Below, piece after piece: positions 1-4,946 of a stretch of DNA of 5,807 nt. A program made the position numbers and the translations under genes. The stretch covers positions 1 through 5,807 of the forward strand of contig JABDII010000492.1 of the NCBI GenBank assembly GCA_013003805.1. The letters are read 5' to 3'. This stretch comes from Gemmatimonadales bacterium (lineage in GTDB: Bacteria; Gemmatimonadota; Gemmatimonadetes; Gemmatimonadales; GWC2-71-9). Position 1 is the stretch's first letter; the number at the start of each line of letters is the position of its first letter. A model generated the notes under the pieces. That model searched no databases, was not told the DNA's origin, and saw nothing but the letters and a program-made list of their open reading frames with translations.

Positions 1-1
1 C

Positions 2-142
2 CTCATGGACATTGGCAGCTACCGTGGTGTTCGGCATCGTCGGGGCCTGCCTGCTCGAGGACAGCGCACTCACACCAACGCCCGCACCAAGAAGGGGCCG
101 CGCCGCGCGATCGCTGGCAAGAAGAAGCTAACCAAGAAGTAA
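2..142 (+). CDS. rpsM: 30S ribosomal protein S13, C-terminal part (5' truncated by window edge)
   Basis: The window opens inside this gene; 46 codons remain before the TAA at 140-142. They read as the typical end of S13: the segment YRGVRHRRGLPARGQRTHTN followed by NARTKKGP and a lysine-rich tail ending KKLTKK. In this family the Arg/Gly-rich stretch and basic tail lie in the head of the 30S subunit and contact 16S rRNA and tRNA near the P site. The gene is first in the visible part of the alpha operon and is followed 8 nt later by rpsK. In E. coli, S4 represses this operon by binding a structure around the rpsM start; that region lies outside the window and cannot be judged here. Identification is secure despite truncation. 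Confidence 0.96.
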   Translation, partial: LMDIGSYRGVRHRRGLPARGQRTHTNARTKKGPRRAIAGKKKLTKK

Positions 143-150
143 TCCAACGA

Positions 151-549
151 ATGGCAAATGCTCCAGGAAAGCCGTCGGGCACCCGACGGACCAAGAAAGT
201 CGTCGAAGCCGAGGGCATCGCTCACATCTCCGCGACGTTCAACAATGTGCTCATCACGATCAGCGACCTGCAGGGCAATGCGTTGACGTGGGGTTCTGCC
301 GGGAAAGCGGGCTTCAAGGGCTCCAAGAAGTCGACCCCCTTTGCCGCCACGGTCGCGTCGGAACAGTGCGCCCGCGAGGCGGTGAACATGGGCGTCAAGC
401 GGGTCCATGTCCGGGTCCAGGGCCCTGGGAGTGGCCGGGAATCAGCCATCCAGGCCCTGGCCTCCGCGGGACTCAAGGTGATGTCCATCCGTGATGTAAC
501 CCCGATACCGCACAACGGCTGCCGTCCACCCAAGAAACGGCGGGTGTGA
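151..549 (+). CDS. rpsK: 30S ribosomal protein S11
   Basis: A complete 132-residue protein, close to the usual S11 length of about 129. S11 binds 16S rRNA in the platform of the small subunit near the E site. Visible family blocks are GIAHISATFNNVLITISD (about residues 22-39), the SAGKAGFKGSKKSTPFAA region (about 49-66), VRVQGPGSGRESAIQAL, and the C-terminal TPIPHNGCRPPKKRRV. The Asn-Gly pair near residues 122-123 is the site that becomes isoaspartate in E. coli S11; the sequence is conserved here, but modification is only inferred. The ATG follows the rpsM stop by 8 nt. No convincing Shine-Dalgarno sequence lies just upstream (AAGAAGTAATCCAACGA), so initiation probably relies on coupling to rpsM translation. 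Confidence 0.98.
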   Translation: MANAPGKPSGTRRTKKVVEAEGIAHISATFNNVLITISDLQGNALTWGSAGKAGFKGSKKSTPFAATVASEQCAREAVNMGVKRVHVRVQGPGSGRESAIQALASAGLKVMSIRDVTPIPHNGCRPPKKRRV

Positions 550-552
550 TTC

Positions 553-1188
553 ATGGCTCGCTACACGGGACCGAGTTGCCGGCTGTGCCGGAGAGAAGGC
601 GCCAAGCTCTTCCTCAAGGGCACACGCTGTTTGACGGAAAAGTGCGCTATCGAGCGCCGGGCCTATCCCGCGGGGCAGCATGGTCAAGGAAGCGGGCGGC
701 CGCGGAAACAGTCGGAGTACGCCCGGCAGCTCCGGGAAAAGCAGAAGGTCAAGCGGACGTACGGGCTTTCTGAAGGCCAGTTCCGGAATCTGTTCGACCG
801 GATCTCGCGGGAGCCAGGCGTCAAGGGAACGAACTTGATGGTGGCCCTGGAGTCCCGGCTGGACAATCTGGTCTATCGCATGGGATTCGCCGTAAGCCGC
901 AAAGCGGCGCGGCAGTTGGTGCGGCACGGGCACGTCGAAGTCAACGGGCGACGGGTGGATATACCGTCATTCCGGGTGGAACCGGGACAGGAAGTCCGCG
1001 TCGCCCAGAGCAGTCGCGAGCTCGTGTCGGTCAAGGCGGCCCAGGACTACGCTTCGCGGGGTGCTCCGGTACCGTGGCTCAAGATCGACGCCGAGAAGGC
1101 GGCGGGACGGTACGTGGAGCGGCCCAGCCGGGATGCAATTCCCACCACGGCGCAAGAACAGCTCATCGTCGAGCTCTACTCCAAGTAG
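553..1188 (+). CDS. rpsD: 30S ribosomal protein S4, zinc-binding (C+) form
   Basis: A complete 211-residue S4 (E. coli has 206). S4 is a primary 16S rRNA binder that nucleates 30S body assembly, and in some bacteria it represses its own operon. The N-terminus has four cysteines, C9, C12, C26 and C31 (CX2C-X13-CX4C), the zinc-binding C+ arrangement. The S4 RNA-binding domain spans about residues 101-163, including SRLDNLVYRMGFAVSRKAAR and the HVEVNGRRVDIPS turn. The protein ends EQLIVELYSK, matching the usual EQLIVE-[FL]-YS ending. The start lies 3 nt after the rpsK stop, with no clear ribosome binding site of its own, which suggests translational coupling. Downstream is rpoA. Confidence 0.98.
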   Translation: MARYTGPSCRLCRREGAKLFLKGTRCLTEKCAIERRAYPAGQHGQGSGRPRKQSEYARQLREKQKVKRTYGLSEGQFRNLFDRISREPGVKGTNLMVALESRLDNLVYRMGFAVSRKAARQLVRHGHVEVNGRRVDIPSFRVEPGQEVRVAQSSRELVSVKAAQDYASRGAPVPWLKIDAEKAAGRYVERPSRDAIPTTAQEQLIVELYSK

Positions 1189-1190
1189 TG

Positions 1191-1195
1191 AAGGA
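1191..1195 (+). promoter_or_regulatory. Shine-Dalgarno sequence for rpoA
   Basis: AAGGA lies in the 11-nt gap between the rpsD stop and the ATG at 1200, four bases before the start. The spacing is short but workable, and it helps choose 1200 over the upstream in-frame ATG at 1074. Confidence 0.6.
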
Positions 1196-1199
1196 CCCT

Positions 1200-2285
1200 A
1201 TGACCATCGATCTGACCGGTTTGGTACGTCCCCATCTGGTGGAAATGGCGAAGCGGGACGACAACCCGAACGCCGCCGAATTTCGGCTCCAACCCCTGGA
1301 GCGTGGCTATGGCTACACGCTGGGGAACGCGCTCCGCCGCCTCCTGTTGTCGTCACTGCGCGGGACCGCCGTCTGGGGGTTCCGAATGGACGGGGTCGTG
1401 CACGAACACCAGACCGTGCAGGGCGTGCTGGAAGATGTGCATCAGATCATCCAGCGGCTGAAGGCGCTGACCTTGGTGTTGAGCGAGGATGTGCACGAGG
1501 CTGTATTGACCGTCAAGCGCGAAGGTCCGGGGCCGGTGTACGCCCGTGACATCGAGCTCCACTCGGCGGTCGAAGTCCGAAACCCCGATCACCTGCTGTT
1601 CACGGTTCAGGACGACCGGGAAGTGTCGGCCGAACTTCATGTGAACAAGGGTCGAGGATACGTCGAAGCCGAATTCCACGAGATCGATCGGTCGTTACCG
1701 GTCGACCTGGTTCGGATCGATTCGATCTACAACCCGGTGCTTCGCGCCAATTTCGCTGTGGCCGAGACCCGCGTGGGCCAGCGCACAGACTATGACCGTC
1801 TCACCGTGTTCGTGGAGTCCAACGGTACCATCAGTCCCGAAGATGCGATCGCGTATGCTGCAGCGCTGGCCCAGGAGCATTTCCAGTATTTCCGGGACTT
1901 CGGGCGGGTTCCGACGGCGCCTCAGGTCGAGGAGGAGGTCGAGATCACGAGGGGCGCTGAGCTGGTCGAACGGTTGGCAAAGCCAATTGACGATCTGGGG
2001 CTCTCGGTCCGTGCGTTGAACTCGCTCAAGAACTCCAGTATCCGCACCCTCAAGGATCTGGTGGAGCTGTCGGAAGACGACCTGCTGAAGGTCAAGAACG
2101 TAGGCGAGAAGGCGCTCACCGAGATTGGCGAGTTGCTTGAACGTGAGGGATTCAACTTCAAGATGGTGTTCGAGGCCGACGAGGAAGGTCTGCGAGTCGT
2201 GGACCCGGGTGTACCACCTGCTCTCCGAGTCGCCGGGGCCGCCGAGGCGACGCCGGCCGAGACTCCTGAGGAGATGGGGGCCTAG
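1200..2285 (+). CDS. rpoA: DNA-directed RNA polymerase alpha subunit
   Basis: A 361-residue alpha subunit; E. coli has 329. The N-terminal domain (about residues 1-240) dimerises and scaffolds beta and beta-prime; it shows LERGYGYTLGNALRRLLLSS (34-52 region), the VHEHQTVQGVLEDV block, GRGYV and ESNGTISPEDAI. A flexible acidic linker (QVEEEVEIT) leads to the C-terminal domain (about 262-325), which contacts promoter UP elements and activators. R271 in LSVRALNSLK aligns with E. coli R265, and LLKVKNVGEKALTEI matches its helix-hairpin-helix. After about residue 325 there is an Ala/Pro/Glu-rich tail with no match I recognise. The frame stays open upstream to an ATG at 1074, but that would overlap rpsD by over 100 nt; the start at 1200 gives the family N-terminus and is preceded by AAGGA at 1191-1195. 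Confidence 0.98.
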   Translation: MTIDLTGLVRPHLVEMAKRDDNPNAAEFRLQPLERGYGYTLGNALRRLLLSSLRGTAVWGFRMDGVVHEHQTVQGVLEDVHQIIQRLKALTLVLSEDVHEAVLTVKREGPGPVYARDIELHSAVEVRNPDHLLFTVQDDREVSAELHVNKGRGYVEAEFHEIDRSLPVDLVRIDSIYNPVLRANFAVAETRVGQRTDYDRLTVFVESNGTISPEDAIAYAAALAQEHFQYFRDFGRVPTAPQVEEEVEITRGAELVERLAKPIDDLGLSVRALNSLKNSSIRTLKDLVELSEDDLLKVKNVGEKALTEIGELLEREGFNFKMVFEADEEGLRVVDPGVPPALRVAGAAEATPAETPEEMGA

Positions 2286-2286
2286 C

Positions 2287-2643
2287 ATGCGCCACCGCGT
2301 CAAGGGCAGGCAGCTCTCCCGGACGGCCAGCCACAGGCGGGCGCTGCTCAGGAACATGGCTACCAGCCTCTTCCGACATGACCGTGTGACGACGACCGAG
2401 GCGAAGGCCAAGGAACTCCGCCCTTACGCTGAGCGTCTGATTACGCTTGCGCGCCGTGGCGACCTGCATGCCCGGCGTCTGGCCGAACGCCGCATCCGGG
2501 ACCGGCAGACACTGGATCGCCTCTTTTCGGAGATCGGACCTCGGTTCGCGGCGCGTCCCGGCGGGTATACCCGTATTCTGAAATTGGGCCACCGCCGCGG
2601 GGACGGGGCTGCGCTCGCGCGGATCGAGCTCTTGTCCGAGTGA
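2287..2643 (+). CDS. rplQ: 50S ribosomal protein L17
   Basis: A 118-residue protein of normal bacterial L17 length. L17 is a large-subunit protein near the peptide exit side of the 50S particle. The N-terminus MRHRVKGRQLSRTASHRRAL and the following LLRNMATSLFRHDRVTTTEA and KAKELRPYAERLITLAR blocks are diagnostic. The C-terminal part contains GPRFAARPGGYTRILKLGHRRGD, the conserved GGYTRI-[LV]-K segment, and ends RIELLSE. The start lies one base after the rpoA stop. GAGGAG at 2268-2273 and a G run at 2276-2280 inside the rpoA 3' end could serve as ribosome binding sites. The frame is open further upstream (ATG at 2125), but that reading overlaps rpoA and does not resemble L17. It is the last gene of the operon; a strong hairpin follows 29 nt after the stop. 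Confidence 0.98.
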   Translation: MRHRVKGRQLSRTASHRRALLRNMATSLFRHDRVTTTEAKAKELRPYAERLITLARRGDLHARRLAERRIRDRQTLDRLFSEIGPRFAARPGGYTRILKLGHRRGDGAALARIELLSE

Positions 2644-2672
2644 GGCACGTTGTGGCTATGCTCGGAAACGAC

Positions 2673-2696
2673 AAAGGGGACCTTCGGGTCCCCTTT
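2673..2696. terminator. Strong hairpin terminator between convergent rplQ and rpmB
   Basis: A perfect 10-bp stem (AAAGGGGACC paired with GGTCCCCTTT) closed by a TTCG tetraloop over a C-G pair, the extra-stable cUUCGg geometry. On the plus strand it is followed by CTTTG, so the T-rich part is TTTCTTT; on the minus strand the stem is followed by GTCGTTT. The A/T pairs at the stem base give U-rich tails in both directions, so the element probably ends the alpha-operon message and could also stop readthrough from rpmB. Bidirectional use is inference. Confidence 0.9.
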
Positions 2697-2711
2697 CTTT
2701 GCGTCCGAACT

Positions 2712-2728
2712 TCCGGGCGGCGCCCGGA
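2712..2728 (-). terminator. GC-rich hairpin just after rpmB (possible 3' end element)
   Basis: TCCGGGC and GCCCGGA form a perfect 7-bp stem with a 3-nt loop, starting 7 nt past the rpmB stop on the minus strand. No U tract follows directly, so it is not a classic intrinsic terminator alone. It may protect the rpmB 3' end or act together with the stronger hairpin at 2673-2696 that minus-strand transcription would meet next. Confidence 0.4.
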
Positions 2729-2735
2729 CACTACG

Positions 2736-2936
2736 CTATCCGGCCTTGACGGCCTTGACGACCTTATTGCTCCGAATGCACTGGGTGCATACGCGAACCC
2801 GCTTGGGCTCGCCTTGGACCATAACCCGGACCGTCTGCAGGTTCGGGTTCCAGCGCCGCTTCGTTCGGTTGTTGGCGTGGCTGGCGTTGTTGCCGGTCGA
2901 CGGCCCCTTGCCACACACGGAACACACCCGTGCCAT
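2736..2936 (-). CDS. rpmB: 50S ribosomal protein L28, zinc-ribbon (C+) form
   Basis: A 66-residue protein, within the range for short bacterial L28. It starts MARVCSVCGKGPSTGNNASH, continues ANNRTKRRWNPNLQ, the hallmark L28 segment, and ends with a basic tail (SNKVVKAVKAG). Two CXXC pairs, C5/C8 and C50/C53, form the zinc-binding C+ variant. The start was chosen because MARVC is the family N-terminus and a strong GGAGG lies 9 nt upstream; the frame is open back to 3065, but those residues have no L28 character and would run through the putative promoter and into gmd. The gene stands alone, converging on rplQ and divergent from gmd. L28 is a late-assembling large-subunit protein. Confidence 0.97.
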   Translation of the reverse strand: MARVCSVCGKGPSTGNNASHANNRTKRRWNPNLQTVRVMVQGEPKRVRVCTQCIRSNKVVKAVKAG

Positions 2937-2940
2937 ACAG

Positions 2941-2950
2941 TCCTTCCTCC
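2941..2950 (-). promoter_or_regulatory. Shine-Dalgarno sequence for rpmB
   Basis: The minus strand reads GGAGGAAGGA here, ending 4 nt before the ATG at 2936. The GGAGG core is 9 nt from the start codon. It is the strongest ribosome binding site in the window and fixes the rpmB start. Confidence 0.85.
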
Positions 2951-2958
2951 CATTTGGT

Positions 2959-2977
2959 CCGACTCGAATCGCGTCGG
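2959..2977 (-). promoter_or_regulatory. Hairpin-forming imperfect palindrome in the rpmB leader
   Basis: The plus strand reads CCGACTCGAATCGCGTCGG; eight of nine arm positions are self-complementary around the central base. As rpmB leader RNA it can fold with pairs CCGAC/GUCGG, one G-A mismatch, two more GC pairs and a 3-nt loop. It lies 8 nt before the ribosome binding site. It could be a leader hairpin or a double-stranded operator in the divergent rpmB-gmd region. Function is not shown by sequence. Confidence 0.45.
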
Positions 2978-2988
2978 AGAAGAAGGCA

Positions 2989-3017
2989 AACTTAACAACA
3001 CGGTTCCGGCGAGACAA
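2989..3017 (-). promoter_or_regulatory. Putative sigma-70-like promoter for rpmB
   Basis: On the minus strand, TTGTCT (3012-3017) matches four of six -35 consensus bases. It is 17 nt from TAAGTT (2989-2994), which matches three of six -10 bases including the first two and the last. Transcription would begin near 2982, giving a leader of about 45 nt that contains the palindrome and the Shine-Dalgarno sequence. The -10 match is weak, so this is a candidate only. I could not identify a convincing plus-strand promoter for gmd in the same 100-bp gap. Confidence 0.35.
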
Positions 3018-3036
3018 CCAGTGGAGCACACCCGCC

Positions 3037-4002
3037 ATGTCTAGCGCACTGATTACGGGAGTCACCGGCCAGGATGGTTCCTATCTGGCGGAATTCCTCC
3101 TCGCGAAGGGATATGAGGTCTATGGCGTTGTCCGGCGCACCAGCCACCATAGCTACGAACGGATCGAGCATATCCTCGATCGCATCACGGTTGTCGCCGC
3201 GGACCTCCTCGACCAGCACTCGCTCACCGAAGTCATCCGCGATATCCAGCCGGACGAAGTGTACAACTTGGCCGCTCAGTCGTTCGTCCCCGCATCGTGG
3301 TCGCAGCCGGTACTGACCGGAGAATTCACCGCACTCGGGGTGACGCGCATCCTCGAGGCGGTTCGCCTGGCCTGCCCTGAGGCCCGATTCTATCAGGCCA
3401 GTTCATCGGAGATGTTTGGCCGGGTGACGGAAACCCCTCAGCGAGAAACCACGTCGTTCTACCCTCGCTCGCCCTATGGAGTGGCGAAGGTGTACGGCCA
3501 TTGGATCACCGTGAACTATCGGGAGTCCTATGGGCTCTATGCGGTCAGCGGCATTCTCTTCAACCACGAGTCTCCTCGGCGAGGGGTGGAATTCGTGACG
3601 CGGAAGGTGACCGATGCCGTCGCTCGCATCAAACTGGGACTGCAAAATGAGGTCCGGCTCGGCAACTTGGATGCCCGCCGCGATTGGGGATACGCCGGCG
3701 ACTACGTCGATGTGATGTGGCGCATGCTCCAGCAACCCGAACCGCGCGACTACGTAGTTGGCACAGGGATTTCGCATAGCGTACGAGATCTCGTTGACAT
3801 CGCGTTCGGACATGTCGGCCTCGCGTGGGAGTCCCATGTCGTCGTCGACCCCGCCCTCCTTCGACCGGCGGAAGTGGAGGCCCTTGTCGCCGACCCGACC
3901 CGAGCCCGGGCCGACCTGGGGTGGAGCCCGTCGGTGAGTTTCGAAGAAATGATTCGGATGATGGTCGACGCCGATCTCGAACGCTGGCGCGACCGCATAT
4001 GA
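3037..4002 (+). CDS. gmd: GDP-mannose 4,6-dehydratase (short form)
   Basis: A 321-residue extended short-chain dehydrogenase that converts GDP-D-mannose to GDP-4-keto-6-deoxy-D-mannose in the cytoplasm with bound NADP. The Rossmann motif is GVTGQDGSYLAEFLL (G8, G11, G14). Family blocks include QPDEVYNLAAQSFV, FYPRSPYGVAK, WITVNYRESYG, GILFNHESPRRG, FVTRKVTDAVARIKLG and RRDWGYAGDYV. Likely catalytic residues are S123 (Thr in E. coli Gmd), E125, Y147 and K151 (YxxxK). It lacks the longer C-terminal region of the 373-residue E. coli enzyme and resembles the roughly 320-residue Pseudomonas aeruginosa type that works with Rmd. The start at 3037 gives the canonical MSSALITGVTG; a weak GGAG is at 3023-3026. 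The open frame back to 2650 runs antisense to rpmB and is not Gmd-like. The stop overlaps the next gene by 4 nt. Confidence 0.95.
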   Translation: MSSALITGVTGQDGSYLAEFLLAKGYEVYGVVRRTSHHSYERIEHILDRITVVAADLLDQHSLTEVIRDIQPDEVYNLAAQSFVPASWSQPVLTGEFTALGVTRILEAVRLACPEARFYQASSSEMFGRVTETPQRETTSFYPRSPYGVAKVYGHWITVNYRESYGLYAVSGILFNHESPRRGVEFVTRKVTDAVARIKLGLQNEVRLGNLDARRDWGYAGDYVDVMWRMLQQPEPRDYVVGTGISHSVRDLVDIAFGHVGLAWESHVVVDPALLRPAEVEALVADPTRARADLGWSPSVSFEEMIRMMVDADLERWRDRI

Positions 4003-4946
4003 CGCTGCTGGTCACCGGCGCGGATGGGTTTGCGGGCCGGTACCTGGTGCGGCACCTGCTGACGGCCGGGCACCGTGTTGTTGCGGCGATCGGGCCGGGC
4101 GGGACCCCGCCCGAGGCGTGGATTCCCGCTGGCTTGCCGGGCACCGTCGAGACGCGCACGCTGGACCTGACCGATCACCCTTCGATCGTTGCGCTGGCGC
4201 ACGAGGCGGACGGTGCGATCGTGCATCTCGCGGCGATGTCCTCGGGGCGGGCAGCCCAATCCGACCCCGGACGAGCCTGGCTCGTCAATGCCGCAGGCAC
4301 AGCGCTCTTGTGCGATGCCCTCGCCCGGCGCTCGAGCCCTTTTCGAGGCCGGCTCCTCGTGGTTTCCACGGCTGAAGTGTATGGTGCACGTGGCGAGCGC
4401 CCCCGGGTGGAAGATGACCCAATCGTCCCATGCTCCACCTACGCGGCAACCAAGGCCGGGGGCGAGATCGCGGCGCTCGAAGCCTGGCGCCGCACCGGGC
4501 TCGATGTGGTTGTCGCACGTCCGTTTCCTCATACTGGACCGGGCCAACCCCCGCTCTTTGCCGTTCCAGCTTTCCTCGAGCGACTCAAGGCCGCCCACCG
4601 AACGGGAAGCGCAACCGTCAAGACCGGGAACTTGACGCCGGTGCGCGACTATCTCGATGTCCGTGATGTGGTCCGAGCCTACGTCGCCCTGCTGGAGGTC
4701 GGAGCGTCGGGCGAAGTGTACAACATTGCCCGTGGCACCGGAGTCCCCTTGTTGGACGTGTTCCAACGGTTGGCGGCGTTAGTCGGGGTAGCGGTGGAGC
4801 CGGAAACCGATCCCGCGCTGCTCCGGCCTGCCGACATCACGCATCTGGTGGGTGACCCGTCCAAACTTCGCAACGCATCCGGTTGGGCACCTGCGATCCC
4901 GTTCCAACAAACCTTGGGCGATATGGTCCATGCCGAAGCGAACTGA
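3999..4946 (+). CDS. rmd: NAD(P)-dependent sugar-nucleotide reductase, probably GDP-6-deoxy-4-keto-D-mannose reductase
   Basis: A 315-residue extended short-chain dehydrogenase/reductase. The N-terminal dinucleotide motif is VTGADGFAGRYL (G7, G10, G13); VHLAAMSS follows near residue 75, STAEVYG has the catalytic Ser region (S123-T124), and Y148-AAT-K152 is the YxxxK pair. ARPFPHTGPGQ, VRDYLDVRDVVRAYVALL, GEVYNIARG and DPALLRPADITHLVGDPSKL match the Rmd layout. Rmd reduces the 4-keto group of the Gmd product to give GDP-D-rhamnose. The ATG overlaps the gmd stop as ATGA, so the two are almost certainly co-translated, which supports the assignment more than motifs alone. The position usually Asn in the RPFNH motif of characterised Rmd, as I recall it, is Pro (P177). 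Alternatives are GDP-fucose synthase-like or another NDP-sugar epimerase; these seem less likely. The open frame upstream to 3825 lies inside gmd. Confidence 0.75.
   Translation: MTLLVTGADGFAGRYLVRHLLTAGHRVVAAIGPGGTPPEAWIPAGLPGTVETRTLDLTDHPSIVALAHEADGAIVHLAAMSSGRAAQSDPGRAWLVNAAGTALLCDALARRSSPFRGRLLVVSTAEVYGARGERPRVEDDPIVPCSTYAATKAGGEIAALEAWRRTGLDVVVARPFPHTGPGQPPLFAVPAFLERLKAAHRTGSATVKTGNLTPVRDYLDVRDVVRAYVALLEVGASGEVYNIARGTGVPLLDVFQRLAALVGVAVEPETDPALLRPADITHLVGDPSKLRNASGWAPAIPFQQTLGDMVHAEAN

Noticed and set aside
1074..1199. N-terminal extension of rpoA
   Set aside because: The extra 42 residues overlap rpsD and resemble no alpha subunit; the start at 1200 has a ribosome binding site and family N-terminus.
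1695..2411. 238-codon open frame on the minus strand
   Set aside because: Antisense to rpoA and rplQ; no motifs, and both plus-strand genes are certain.
2650..3036. N-terminal extension of gmd
   Set aside because: The extra 129 residues are read antisense to rpmB and across its promoter region; Gmd proteins start just before the GVTGQDG motif, as at 3037.
2640..3044. 134-codon plus-strand open frame across the rplQ-gmd gap
   Set aside because: It runs through the terminator and antisense to rpmB, whose identity is firm. Its translation has no recognisable feature.
3750..4766. 338-codon open frame on the minus strand
   Set aside because: It lies antisense to the 3' end of gmd and most of rmd, both of which have clear family motifs. 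The translation is rich in Arg/Gly with no recognisable domain, typical of shadow frames in GC-rich DNA.
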